A stretch of DNA of 64,000 nucleotides. It comes from Zarea fungicola. Lineage: Eukaryota > Ascomycota > Sordariomycetes > Hypocreales > Cordycipitaceae. Shown here piece after piece: positions 1 through 12,285 of this stretch. The notes under the pieces are model-generated. The model was not told where the DNA came from. It ran no database searches and saw only the letters and a program-made list of their open reading frames with translations. Location of the stretch: positions 111,577-175,576 of the forward strand of contig FWCC01000181.1 in NCBI GenBank assembly GCA_900169235.1, written 5' to 3'. Both the position numbers and the translations under genes were made by a program. Position 1 is the stretch's first letter. Every line of letters begins with the position of its first letter.

Positions 1-1
1 T

Positions 2-2158
2 AGCGCTGTCTCGGATATCACAAGGGCCCTTGACGATTCGCAGATCAACGAAGACACTAGGGCCCGTGCTAAGCAACACCTCAACGATTTTCTACCGCTT
101 CTACTGCGCTTTTTCTCCGACGACTACGACGAGGTCTGCTCCACCGTCATCCCCGCCCTCACCGATCTCCTCACATTCCTACGTAAGCTCGGCCAGCTCC
201 CTGAAGAATACAACAACATGTTGGCTCCTATACTCGACGCCATTATCCGTAAAATGCGATACGACGAAACATCTTCATGGGGCAATGAGGATGAACAGAC
301 CGACGAGGCTGAATTTCAGGAGCTGCGCAAGAAGCTTCAGAATCTGCAAAAGACCATCGCCGCTATCAACCAACCCCTCTACATGGATATGCTAAGCAAC
401 CTTGTCGCCACAACGTTTCAGACTCTTGATCAACGGGGATCGGAAATGGATTGGAGAGACGTTGACCTGGCTCTTCATGAAATGTACCTATTTGGTGAAT
501 TGGCACTGCCAAATCACGGCCCTGGAACCAAGAACCAGCCCTCCAGCGAAGCCTCTGAGCGTTTGGTAGTCATGGTTACTAAGATGGTTGAATCTGGTAT
601 GTTATTTCATTTGAATGTTTGATACCACTTCTGACAAAATGCAGGCATTGCTAGCTTCTCGCATCCCGCCATTCTGCTGCAGTATATGGAAATTTGCGTG
701 CGGTATTGCGCAGTCTTCGATACCAACGTACAGTATATTCCACAGGTCCTCGAGAATTTTGTTCGCCTGGTCCATCACGAGCATGTTCGTCTCAAGACAC
801 GGTCATGGTATCTTTTCCATCGATTCATCAAGCAGCTTCGAGGCCGCGTAGGCAACGTTGCCGATACTGTTATTCAGTCCATCGGCGACCTGCTCCCCAT
901 CAAAGCCGAAGTTCCTGGCGACGACGCAGATGACGACATGTCCTCGGATGAATCTGACCACTCAGCCGATGCTCTGTTCACCAGTCAACTGTATCTATTC
1001 GAGGCCATTGGCTGCATTTCATCCACTTCTAGCACTCCTGTTGACAAGCAAGCTCTCTACGTTCGATCTGTTATGGAACCCTTGTTCCATGACATGGAAG
1101 TCCATCTTCCCCGTGCCAAATCTGGGGACGCCCAAGCTAGTCTGCAGATTCACCACATTGTTATGGCTTTGGGAACATTGGCCCACGGATTTTCTGATTG
1201 GACACCGGGATCGACAAGCAAAGAACACACTCCTCCAGATACACTTGTAGCAGCAGAGTTCTCACGGGCGGCTGAAGCAATTTTGATTGCGTTGAGCCAG
1301 CTCAACTCGTCCAGTGAGATCAGAACTGCCTGCCGCTCAGCATTCTCCAAGCTGCTCGGAGTCTTGGGTGCTGCTGTTCTGCCTCAACTTCCCCAGTGGA
1401 TTGATGGGCTGCTCTCACAGAGTTCTTCCAAGGACGAGATGGCAATGTTCTTGCGCTTGCTCGACCAAGTGGTGTTTGGTTTCAAAGCAGAGATCTATGA
1501 TGTACTCAATGTTTTACTTACACCACTTCTCCAGAGAATCTTTGCTGGGCTTACAGAGCCGATCCATGGTACAGATGACGAGATTCAGCTTGCAGAGCTT
1601 CGACGCGAGTACCTGTCGTTTATCCAGATTATTCTTAACAACGGCCTTGAAGGAGTTTTGATCAGCGAAGCTAATCAGGGGTATTTTGAGTCTCTCATCT
1701 CATCTGTCATTGAGCTGGGCAAAACACTAGATGGTAACCTTGGCCCGTCACGATTGGCATTCACCATTTTACTGCGTATCTCCTCTGTATGGGGAGGTCC
1801 TGATGTGGCAGCCATATCTCAGAACCCAACTGCACCTACTGGAGCCGCCAACCCCGTTATCCCCGGTTTCGACCAGTTTATGCTGGACCGTTTCCATACT
1901 GCATGCTGGGAGGTGTTGCAAAACCCTGGCTTCCGCCCTGGCCAAGACGCCCAGACAAAGCAGATTCTGGTGGAAATAGCCAGTCTGGAGCAGGTCATCT
2001 ATACCAAGACTGGCGACGCCTTTATCCAGAACCTACAGAATGGAATATTCCCCAGTCTGGGCATAAACGGAGACGACTTCTTGCGGTCACTTACTACGTC
2101 GACTGATAAGAAGCAGTTTCCTTCATATCTCCAAGGTCTCCTTAAGAGCCGTCAGTAA
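2..2158 (+). CDS. los1: Exportin-T (tRNA nuclear export receptor), 5' truncated
   Basis: This is the C-terminal part of exportin-T, the karyopherin-beta that carries mature tRNA out of the nucleus with Ran-GTP. The open frame enters from the left edge (frame 2), runs to 596, is interrupted by a 48-nt intron (597-644, GTATGT...GCAG) and resumes at 645 in phase 1 to a TAA at 2156-2158. The region MEICVRYCAVFDTNVQYIPQ, then FVRLVHHEHVRLKTRSWYLF, is the strongly conserved central helical repeat region of Los1/XPOT. An acidic linker (DDADDDMSSDESDH) follows, then HEAT-like helices to the end. About 700 residues are present; the family is about 1,000 long, so the importin-beta N-terminal domain lies outside the window. 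Family assignment is by recognition and is confident. Confidence 0.93.
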
Positions 2159-3371
2159 AAGCGAGGGTTTGCCTGCATGAAAACGTAAGGGGGACGAAGC
2201 AGAATTAGAGAACCATGCATGCAGAGTACACAAAGAAAAAGAATGGCGGAGAGGAGAGAAGAAGGAACTTTGGCATGAGAATTGATGGGAAACGATGGGA
2301 ATTTCTTTTTACACAAGTTTTAATCATTGGAGTTGTGGACAGGGCCAAAGATGAACATAGATAAATTCAAAGATATAAAAACAATACCCCGAAAAGAAGG
2401 AACTTGCGCAGAAAATTTTGTATAAACACGACATGGCCATGAGAATATGAAAGTGATGTGCTCGAGTATCTGATGTACAGGAAATGAAACATATTACACA
2501 CAAACAAACATGAGTATTTTAGTATTTATGCGTTGGTCTGTCCCATATATTGTCCCTATCGGTTGGCCTAAAAGGTTCACTAAATGAAGAGGCGTAATAC
2601 GACTGGTAGTGAGCAGTGCTGCAACCCGAGAGCTGTTTAATCAGTCGTCGTCCATCCATCCACTTATGCTGTGCAGTCAAGAAGCTAGATTGTCCATACG
2701 CACAGTGATGGAATTCAAACGTGCAGAAAGCCGATACTGTATTTTATTAATACCAAGTGGTAGGAAATTGGCAGAATTAAGAATCTTAAAAATGAAATTA
2801 AGGGAACTAGCAGAAGTAAGGAGATAAGAAAATGAAGAAGATTAAGAAGATTAAGAGAATTAAATAATTTAAAAGAAAAGTACGAGTGCATTCCATATAT
2901 TATTATACAGCGGCAAATCCTACTCCCAAACTCGATTAAAACAGCACATATCGCTGTGTAGGACCTCACCAAAAACAAGCAAGCCGAAGCTTTCACCAAA
3001 GTCAAGGAAACCTTTATCCAGGCACTGATTAACATATTGCTGCCAAGGCACCTTTAAAAAAACAAACGCTGTAGAGGATCAAGCTTGCCCACTTCCAATC
3101 CAATCCCGAATCCAAATCCAAATCCAAATCCAACTCCAAGACACGCTTTATCCAAAAATACATAATAATACAGGATATCGTAAAAATAAAAAGTTTCCAA
3201 CTCCACCCATATCAAAGAGACACCAACCATGCCAGGGACCTAGAAGGCATATGTTGAATGCTAGGGATATCCGGCCACGGCTGGGTATTGCTTGATCTTT
3301 TTAAGTCTCTGTGTTCGAGTGGTTACCTAGCACCCTTGTCCTTACAAACCAGGACAAGATGTATTCAACGC
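2159..3371. other. Intergenic stretch between convergent genes
   Basis: Convergent 3' ends of exportin-T and the repeat protein. No credible gene is seen; short ORFs here are AT-rich and low-complexity. It contains an (AATCCA)n simple repeat at about 3095-3137. Confidence 0.6.
3095..3137. repeat. Short tandem repeat, 6-bp unit AATCCA
   Basis: The unit AATCCA repeats about seven times with a few changes. It lies in the intergenic space downstream of exportin-T and has no visible coding role. Confidence 0.8.
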
Positions 3372-5210
3372 TTAGGCTGCTGTGTTAGCCACCGCTGCCG
3401 CCTTTCTCTCTGCCAAACGCTCCTTTGCGACAATTGCCTTTTCCCGCTTTTCCAAATACATCTTCTCACGATCAAGAGCCGCTCCAATGTCCAATCTTTC
3501 CAAGCGCTCTGTCGTCGTTTGGGGTGGTTTCTTCAAGGCGTTCATGAATCTCGTTGCGGCCGCCAACTTGTTCTTGTCCCGGAGCTGACGGTCCCGGTCC
3601 GTGGTGACCTCAAGATCATCGTTATGGATGGCAAAGATCCTGAACATCCAATCATGTAGCTTGGTAACAGGATAAATCACCGCAGAGGTCGGGTGTCCTC
3701 CAGAGGAGAGCTTTTGGGCCCGCCAGAGCTGGTCCCAGGGCCGCGGCTGCAAGAGTTTGCGTTGGGGCTTCTTGGGGCTTGCATCCCCCCGCCCAGGATT
3801 GACGTGGGCAAACCCCTGGATAGCCGAGTTTGGCTGTTGGCCACCAAGGGAGGTCTGTGGCACCAGTGGGACCTGCCACGGAAGGTTGACGTTGCCGAAT
3901 GGCTGGTTGTTCAAACCTGTCTGTGGGTTGCCCGGAGGGAAGCTGGCGTAACTAGAGGGCTGGTTGATCAGGCCAGTCTGTGAGTTGTCCTGGGTAAAGC
4001 TGACGTAATTGGAGAGCTGGTTGATCAAGCCAGTCTGTGAGTTGCCCTGGGGAAAGTTGATGTAATGGAAGGGCTGGTTGATCAGGCCAGTATGTGAGTT
4101 GTCCTGGGTAAAACTGACGTAATTGGAGAGCTGGTTGATCAAGCCAGTCTGTGAGTTGCCCTGGGGAAAGTTGATGTAATGGAAGGGCTGGTTGATCAGG
4201 CCAGCCTGTGAGTTGTCCTGGGGAAAGCTGACATAATTGGAGAGCTGGTTGATCAGGCCAGTCTGTGGGTTGTCCATAGAGTTATGCGACTCTGGGGGTA
4301 CCTGGCCATAAAATTCGACGTTGTCAATAGCCTGATTGATCAGGCCTGTCTGTGGATTGCCCGTAAAATTCTGCGAAGCTTGGGACGCCGGCGCATAAAA
4401 GTTGACGTTACCGATGGACTGGTTAATTAGGCCAGCCTGTGGGTTACGCATAATAGTTTGTGATACTGGGGGTGCCCGCCCATAAAAGTTGATATCACCG
4501 AGGGACTGGTTGATCAAGCCTGCCTGTGAGTTGCCCGCAAAGGTATGTGACTCTGTGGATGCCTGCCCGGCGGTGCTGTTGGCGTTGAGAGGCTGCTCAT
4601 TCAAACCACACTGAGGCGTGTCATTGCCAGAGGTTTGTGGCATCAGGTGCCTCAGAGGCGACTGCCCAGAAGAGCTGTTAGTGAAGGAAAACTTCGGAGG
4701 GAGGTCAGCCATCTCCTGTTCGTCAGTAGAGCCTGATACAGGAATCTGTAGTGCCAAAGGTGACTGCTCAGAAGAATCATTAGTGAGAGAGGGTGGCTGC
4801 TCGGAAGGGCTTTCATTGACGCAATTCTCTTCGAGAAAAAGGAGCCTGTCCTGCTCGCCAGCATGATCTACCTCAAGATGCTGTGGTGTTGCAGGCAGCT
4901 GCTCAGAAAGAATGTTGGTGTCGTGGGCCTGTTCAAGGGGGCACGCGGCTTCTTCCGCCTGCTCAGAAGAGCCTTTATTGGCGTGAACACGTTGAAGGAG
5001 GAGAATCATTTTCTCCTCTGTCATCTGATCTTCCACAGAGGTGGCCTGCACCACTGTAGACACTTGCTCAAAGAAGTCTGTAATATCACTGTCCATGTCA
5101 AGGCTCTCGGCGGAAGGCATGTTGACGTTCTGTACCTGTTGGTACATTTGCTGATCATCACATTCAGAGGCTAGTGGTTCATAGAACTCGGACTCGTTGT
5201 TGCCCTCCAT
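3372..5210 (-). CDS. Q/N-rich tandem-repeat protein, unrecognised
   Basis: I do not recognise a family. The ATG at 5210 gives 612 residues; the open frame extends 11 codons upstream with only a TTG. Residues 1-225 are acidic and Gln/Ser-rich, with degenerate SEQ-type repeats. Residues 227-455 hold ten copies of a unit beginning N-[SP]-Q-x-G-L-[IN]-N-Q, spaced exactly 29 residues three times and then exactly 19 residues six times. Residues 480-612 are a basic, non-repetitive tail (RPWDQLWRAQK, then KLHDWMFRIFAIHNDDLEV) ending in a charged probable coiled coil from about 565 to 605. No signal peptide or membrane segment is seen. The Asn/Gln-rich composition is prion-like, which suggests self-association or scaffolding, but this is inference only. 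A spliced upstream exon is possible, because a TTATAG acceptor-like site lies just before the ATG. Confidence 0.65.
   Translation of the reverse strand: MEGNNESEFYEPLASECDDQQMYQQVQNVNMPSAESLDMDSDITDFFEQVSTVVQATSVEDQMTEEKMILLLQRVHANKGSSEQAEEAACPLEQAHDTNILSEQLPATPQHLEVDHAGEQDRLLFLEENCVNESPSEQPPSLTNDSSEQSPLALQIPVSGSTDEQEMADLPPKFSFTNSSSGQSPLRHLMPQTSGNDTPQCGLNEQPLNANSTAGQASTESHTFAGNSQAGLINQSLGDINFYGRAPPVSQTIMRNPQAGLINQSIGNVNFYAPASQASQNFTGNPQTGLINQAIDNVEFYGQVPPESHNSMDNPQTGLINQLSNYVSFPQDNSQAGLINQPFHYINFPQGNSQTGLINQLSNYVSFTQDNSHTGLINQPFHYINFPQGNSQTGLINQLSNYVSFTQDNSQTGLINQPSSYASFPPGNPQTGLNNQPFGNVNLPWQVPLVPQTSLGGQQPNSAIQGFAHVNPGRGDASPKKPQRKLLQPRPWDQLWRAQKLSSGGHPTSAVIYPVTKLHDWMFRIFAIHNDDLEVTTDRDRQLRDKNKLAAATRFMNALKKPPQTTTERLERLDIGAALDREKMYLEKREKAIVAKERLAERKAAAVANTAA
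3846..4532 (-). repeat. Intragenic tandem repeat: 87-bp units then 57-bp units
   Basis: This encodes residues 227-455 of the Q/N-rich protein. Three 29-residue units are followed by six 19-residue units and a divergent last copy. The 57-bp units alternate between two types (LSNYVSF and PFHYINF), so the most recent amplification is a 114-bp two-unit block. Confidence 0.88.
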
Positions 5211-8200
5211 GTCGACAGAAAAGTGGTTGCTATAATTATGCAACTTTTTGTTGTCTGAGATTTGTTAATACAACTATCTTTAGAAAAGAAGCATGAAATG
5301 GGAGACAATATGTTTCGGCTTACGTGAATTTCCTTCTAGAGGAGGATGTGGAAAGAAAGGTCTGTTATACCAAACAGTATTGCCAAAGGTGTTGAGGTTT
5401 GTAGTTTGATGGGTTGGGGAACAAGTGTTATCAGAGGACTTGAAGGCAAGTTAAGATCTTTGAAGAGATTGAGTAGCAAGAACAGAGAGTAATGCAGAGC
5501 AATTGATAATTTTGCGACCGAATGTCTGGGTTCTTAGAATAGAGAGTGATGTATAGGAAGGAAAAAATAATTGACAAGAGTCCGGGGGAAGCGACGAGTT
5601 TTATTCGAATGTTAAGGTTTCGGCTATTACAGATTATTTTCTCAATTTCTTCAATTGCACCTTGCTATTTAATATGAAGGCGAATCCTCTCACAAGGGCC
5701 TTCATGACGCTGTGGCAAAACTCATGCGAGGAATCAAAACGAGGTTGTGGCGGAGAGGAGGCCTCAGAAGTTGGGACATGAGTCTCTCCACCACACGCCA
5801 CTGGGCGGAAGTTACTACTCTCTTTTTACATATGATACTCTCCCGTATTTGTCTTAATAAAATGGCAGGAGCTCTGGAGAAATTGACACCTGTAGCCAAG
5901 AATATGACCTTGTAACATCAATGATCCCGGTCTAGTTTTCTCGACAGCTACATCTATTGTACCCATTAATATTAGCAATTTATAACCACAATCCACCACT
6001 CTATGTACTTTATGAGTGCTAATATGCTGTATTTTCCCGATTCACGCCCAAAAATGCCACCTTCGGGCCTCAGCGTAGACGTGAAGTTCGTTACCTACGC
6101 CCAGAGCCTATTTTCTGGGACACCGTAGTTTTCGTTCCACCAGAACAATCTGTGAAACAGATTTTTGCTCTTCTTCTAAAGTCAAGTTCATGGTTATGAA
6201 AGTACAGTTACACACAAGAAAAGCATATCGTGACTTGTGGAGGCGGTCTTGAGTACGGACGTGGCGGTTCAGGGCAAGGTGCTTTACATTTCAGTCACAA
6301 AGAGAGAAAAAAGTACACCCCATGGGGATGAGAAAGAAACCCGGCCTAAAAATTTCAGGCCCAGATTATGCGAAAGAAAAAAATCTTCCTACGGCCTGCC
6401 CACGAGGCGTAGAGAGGGCGGTTCTGGACGAGGCCAGTGCGGATTGCATGAAGCGAAGAAGTACATGAGAATCCATCATGTGAGCCACCAAGCCAAATTC
6501 AAGAAAGAAGAATATGTGAAAAAAAAGAGGCCATCTGATGGCTTTCTTCACTCCTCCGCAAGGCTTACAAGACCGCATGGTTGCGTGGTTGTTGTCTGCA
6601 TTGTATATGCCGCAGGTACTTCTGGACATAGCTACTACGACCAACAGCCGTTTGACTTGATTCCAACGTCTTCAACTACTGTGAAATCATACCATGTCAA
6701 CAAAACTCTTTTTCCAAGTTGAGGCATGAAAAGTGCACGAATGGGTTAACATCATCTAGGACCAGGTACATCTTCGACTTCATCGGGAAAATTGCAGGAC
6801 TTGCTCAGCCCAAACGCCAAAAAAAAAAGAGTTGATGAGGAGAACAAAAAGTTCATTCGAGGTCAAAATTAACTTTGTGGCGTTTCCGAGGGTCTGGGGT
6901 CGCCAGGGGAAGTCGGCAAGCCACTCCCCGCAAAACTCAATTTCTTTTTTCCCCCAACAGACATTTTTCATTTTCACTCAAAACGCTACTTCTTTCGCCC
7001 TGGCTAAAGCTCCTCACTAGATCCTCCCTCACTGGCAAAAAAAAAAATTAAAAAATAAAAAACTCTCATGTTGGTTTTCTTTCCCGGCTTTCAAGGGCAA
7101 ACCAGGATATATAGTTCGTTGTAATGTAAAGACACTCTATTAGCTAAAGCCAATTTTAATCCCAATTATCAATTTCATTCTTTTTACAGGGGAAAATACG
7201 ATATCTGAAGAGAGAAATCCATTTCATTTAAAATAACCATGACGACAGCATTTCTTCTTGCCGACTGCGCGGGAATTCTGTGAGCAAACTCTGTTTTAAA
7301 GCAAGCGAATCCCGCAGGATGAGGATGGGGCTGCGACGGGATGGCCACAATACATCGTGGACGCCTCATTTTTTTGTTCATGAAAATTCTGACTACGCCG
7401 CCTGCCGTAGACATCACTCACGAACAGAAGGTGTCATTGTGTCTACACTCTTCCTCTACTTTCTAGAAGCTCTCCGGAGGAATAAAGACGCAGATGTATA
7501 TTACTGTGCCTGGATATAGGTTGCCTTGTTTCGGTATGACGTATTGGCTTGATTTCTTTTTTTTTTTTTTTTTGGAAATATGTCGTGGTTCTGCACATCA
7601 ATATGTGCCCTCTTGAAAAGAGTTTTTCTTGGCAGATATCAACTTTGGATTGATAATTTGAAAAAAATTCATCGTTTTGCAACATTGCATTTTGGTGTTG
7701 AAAACATTCTAACCCAAGACATCTAGACTGATGAGGACGGTTTGGCCAGGGGGCTGGAATCCACTGGTAAGCAAAGTATACTACTCAAACGCAACTAATT
7801 GATGGCCGGGAAAGATACAGGGAAACCAGTGGAATAATAGCTAGACTGGCGTCCATATTGGGCGTAGCATTTTCCAGGAAGACCGGGCCGTTTGATGGAT
7901 ATACAGCGGAAGTGAGCCCCCAGGCAATGCCGTAGACAATGGAGTGAAGCCGCATAGGGAACGTGACGAGGAAAAGGCGTACCCATCGTGGTCAGCCACA
8001 TATTACTGAGCTTGGGAAATACTGAAGGCATGCATTGCTCTTACCATTGGCCTACAGAAGAGAAGAAGTTCTTCTTTAGGCACTCTCGTCTTTCCTTTGC
8101 GTAGTACTCAACAGCACTTCTAGATAGGTATAATCCGGCTTAGTGTATAATGAATAATAATATTCTAACCCAAACGCATGTGCATACTGTATTATGGCTG

Positions 8201-8512
8201 CTAAGAAAGAAGATGCTATGCGGGAACCATCTTATACTGGTCTGGTAGGAGCTCAACTAGCCAAGACTCATGGCAGTAAAAGGAATCAACATGCTTTTGA
8301 GGTTATCATGACAAGGGCATCGTTTTCCATCATAGTGATGACAAAAAAGAAAATGTACAATAATACGTTAAGAAGAATTCTTGGTAATTTTCCTCCATGC
8401 ACAAACCATGTACGTTTTGTTTTGCTTGCTGTAACCAAAAGAAAGGACACGGGTATATGGCTGGGCATAAGAATATTACTAGGGCAGAGAAACGAACAAG
8501 AAACGCGAAACC
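5211..8512. other. 3.3 kb without a recognisable gene
   Basis: This is the upstream region of the Q/N-rich protein and the downstream region of YPP1. The longest ORF (6237-6722, +) does not start at a convincing ATG, has no recognisable domain and crosses purine-rich tracts, so I treat it as chance. A poly-T run of about 20 bases lies near 7555-7575. Confidence 0.5.
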
Positions 8513-11500
8513 TTAGACGATGTAACCACCGCCAGAAATGTTTCGCCAACTGCGCACACCGCTCGCCTCTTCCAGCTCGACACACCACCACAGGGCATCC
8601 TTGGCCTTGTCCGGCTGCCCGCTCTCCTCGTAGGCGCGGGCGAGGTAGAACCAGGCCTCGGAGGAGTCCCAAGCGGTGCCCAGCCTGGTGAGGCCCGAGA
8701 GGAGAGTGTAAGCGCGGTCGCGAGCGGCGAGACGATCAGAGAGCGGCAGGCTTGTCGTCTTGTACGCAGCAGGCAGGCTGTCGCTACCGCTTCGGAACCG
8801 GCGGTTGAGGACAGCAGTTGGTTTCGCGCCAGGAGCAAGGATTGTCTCATCCTCTGCCGCAGCCGGAGACGGGCCGAGGCCAAGAGCCAGAGAAGGGAGA
8901 GTACTTGCGGCGGCCAGTGCAACCTTGCGCTCGTGCTCATAGAGAGCGACGCTCGCTGGATCAGAGGCAATCTCATCGTTTTCCAGGGCGGGAATCGTGG
9001 GTGCGGGAAGCAGTTGCTCGCTATAAATGTCCAGCAGAATGTTGGACAGACCTATGGTTGCTCCGGGGTGGTCCGGGTCGTGTATTAGTGCGTTTTCAAA
9101 GTCCCCGCGAGCTTCGAAGGGCGTGTCTCTGGCCAAGGCAAGCAGTCCATGCTAAGTTGAGTCAGCAAGCGAGAAAAAAAAGGATTATGGTACAGCCAAA
9201 TCTAAAACAATATGGTTAAACGTACCTCAGAGCAAACATCACCCCACAGGGCGTCGATACTCTTCTTCTCGGCCCAGACAGCAGAATTTGTGGCCCCATT
9301 AGTAGCAGGGTCACGAGCAGCCTCTGTCTGTAGGACTACCACAAGCTTCTGAGCTTCTGTAATAGCTGCCCTGCACTCATCCAGCATGTTTGCACGGCGA
9401 TAGAAGCCCGCAATCATAGTCCAAACCTTGATCAGAATGGCAGTATGTCTGGTCCGCTCCTTGCCTTCAGAAAACTGCACCAGAGGCAGCAGATATGAGG
9501 GAGCATGCGTCATGTCCAACGACAGCTCTGAAAATTCTGTACCTTTGGAAATGATGGAGCCATGGGAGTTGATGGAAGAGACGGTCTTTTCGCGGGTAAT
9601 GAATGAAGATGCCATGGTGACGGGAGGACCTTTGGCTAACGGAGAAGGTGAATCTGTCTGGCTAGCCTCAGTGCTGGGCGTGAAGAAGGGTTCCGTGCCG
9701 GTATGGCTATTTTGATGTGACAAGGCTCCATTCGTCGACGTCTTTCCACTACTTTGGCTGCGGTTTCTCTTCTTAAGACTGTTACGTCGGGGAGGGTCCG
9801 AGGGACCTGTGCTGGCACGACGGGAAGTCGGTGGTCTCGGCGTCTCATCCGTGACCTGGATGGATGGAGCGACTGTTTTCGATGTAAGCGGCCGGATAGG
9901 GAGCGTGGTTCCCCTATCTCCGGCAGTTTCGTCCGACTGTCTCGGAAACGCCTGTGATCTCTCCTTGGAACCGAAGATGCTGCCACGGATGCTGCTACGA
10001 CCCGAGGCTGTCTTTGGTGGAGCGTTGGATTGCGTTGGCAGGTTGGGCTGAGTCGATATGTTGCCAAATAGACGATTAAAGAGAGATAGTAATTCATAAC
10101 TGGCATTGACAGCAGCATTAGGCCCCTCCTGTAGCTCGACGAGTGTCAGTTGCGTCATCTTGACCTCCAGCAAAGCCTCCTTCTCAAAGTCATCCATCTC
10201 ATCTACTAGCCCACCTTGCACATCTACTGTGACACTCTTGGCCTCGGCTTCATTGAGATGTTCACTCTTGAAGCTTTCCGACTTGCCAAACAGGATGGAA
10301 GGGTCTTTGAATTGCTCAACAGCGCCGTCACAAGCCCGGTTGGCCATGGCATAGTCCTGGCGAGCACTCAGAAGCAATGCTAGAAGATGCCACATCGGTA
10401 TAAGAGATCTTTCCAGCCAGAACGGCCCGCTATAGAGCTCATCAAAGGCACTGTTTTCATCACGCTTTGTCGACATGAGCGTTGCGCGAACAATCTCAAG
10501 AGCTGTAGAGAGTTCTTTTCGTTCAGCCAAGAGCACGGCTAAAGCGAAAATGCTTCGGGTGTCTTTAGAACGGCCGTATTCGGAAGATAAGGACTTTCGC
10601 AAACATCGGATCGCCATATTCTGAATCTCTGGTCTAGAGGCGGCCTCGTATGTTGTGCGAGACCAATGTGCATGAGATAACCCAATGGCCTGCCAAGCCA
10701 AGGCAATTACACGAGGTGGGACGTAGGTACTTGTTTCATTGCCAGGTTGGATCTGAAGCAGCTTAGCGAGCCAGTCCTCTAACTCGGCAGCAAGTTGGCG
10801 GGCTTTTTCGGCAGATTTATGGTGACCATAGAGGCACAAGGTCATGATGGCCTGGGACATGGTCTCCAAAACCGTAGCATCGCTGTCTAGGCTGGGTTCG
10901 ATAATGCCCGTTTTGGCGACCCGAGCCTTGCCTTTATTGACGATTTCGAGATACGAGTCAAGAGCTTTAAATGCGAGATCAAACTCCGCAAGAGAGACGT
11001 GGACGCTGAAGAGCGATCGCAGAATGAGGGTAGAGTGGTATGTTATTGTCGCAGCGCTGTACAGTGTCCCAAGAACACCACGACTGATGGCAGTACGACC
11101 ACCCGGACCAAGATATCTCTCACTCCATCCACGGCCGCATATGATGGCCCAATTGTCCATGACCTGCTTGATAAACTGTTCCACCTCAGCTCGCTGCTCA
11201 TCAGCACGGGGGAACGACGTCTCGTAGAGTAGCAGCTTTTCGTATGAGGCCTCGACCCTCTTGAGTTCCATTCTCAGTTGCGTTCGAACGGGTGTGTCTG
11301 CAGAGACGTTGCCAAAGTTGGCGGCAGGGAATCCTTCGTCATTGAGAAGGTACCTGGAGAGTCCTTGGTAGTATTCGCTCCAGATGGCTCGTCGAGGCAC
11401 TGACGTGGCGGAGCCTTTGAAGCCGAAACCACCAGCGACGGGGGCCGACATGGCTTCCCAGTATCGAGCCCAGGCGCGGAAGCAAGAAGTCAAGTTTTGC

Positions 11501-12285
11501 TGGTCAAAGTTGGCATCCCCTTGACGAATGGATTCACTAGTCATCATACAGTATTCTGTCAGGTAGAGCTCCGACCAGTATTTGAGTTGAGAGTGAACAG
11601 GCTGGCCACTCCAAACACGATCGAGGGACGCCAGGCCGGATTCAAAAGCGGCGATGGCTTCTTGGCGCTGGTTGTCGCGCATGAAGCAATTGGCTGTAAG
11701 ATAGACAGACTTCATGGCACAGACACTGGTCCACTCGGTGAGGGATTGGCGACCATCCTGGCCGGCTTCGGCGAGACTATTGGGGAGATGGTTGAGCGCG
11801 AGAGCGTATTCAGCGACAACCCAGTACATCCAGCCAATACAAACGCGGGCTTGGAATGCATCTTGCTGGTTGGTGGTCTCACCATCGATAGCAGCTTTTA
11901 GCTTCGGTATTGTGGTGTCGACATTGAGCTTCTCGAAGATGGCAGCTATGGACGGGCGCTCGGAGCCGCCTGTTGTTGCGTTGGAGATGGCGCATTCAGT
12001 CTCGGCGGTGAGAGTGAGGCCTGGAAGAGGACCACGTCAGTACAATGCCTGGTGCAGTCAATTCGAAACCGGGGAGTGGCTTACATTCACGCTGTGGAGC
12101 GTGCTTGCGCACTTTGCGAACAAGTTCAGGGACCGCGACCCAGTCACCTCGACAACGGGCATTATCGAGCTGCTCGATGTAGTTGGCGGCTTTGGTCTAT
12201 TGGGTGGTAACGAGGCGAGTTAGTTTCCGGAATGGTGCAGTTCAAGTCGCGTCAGGGAAGAATATCGAGGCCAACATACCGTCAT
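8513..12285 (-). CDS. ypp1: YPP1/EFR3-PI4K complex TPR protein (cargo-transport protein Ypp1)
   Basis: This tetratricopeptide-repeat protein of the Ypp1/TTC7 family is, in yeast, the bridge between Efr3 and the PI4-kinase Stt4 at the plasma membrane, with a reported role in endocytic cargo transport. Four exons read in frame: 12280-12285 (only ATG ACG), 12085-12196, 9226-12020 and 8513-9151, giving 1,183 residues. Landmarks are the N-terminal TKAANYIEQLDNARCRGDW segment, the ARVCIGWMYWVVAEYALALN helix pair, a Ser/Pro-rich disordered insert in the middle, and a C-terminal TPR block containing CSEHGLLALARDTPFEARGD, which spans the last intron. The two-codon first exon is my choice because it gives ATG followed by a GTATGT donor and restores the frame; no other in-frame ATG lies near. 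It is divergent from rix1 across about 1 kb. Confidence 0.9.

Noticed and set aside
6237..6722. 161-codon ORF in the 5.2-8.5 kb gap
   Set aside because: No recognisable domain, Lys/Arg-rich from purine runs, overlapped by an antisense ORF; no support as a gene.
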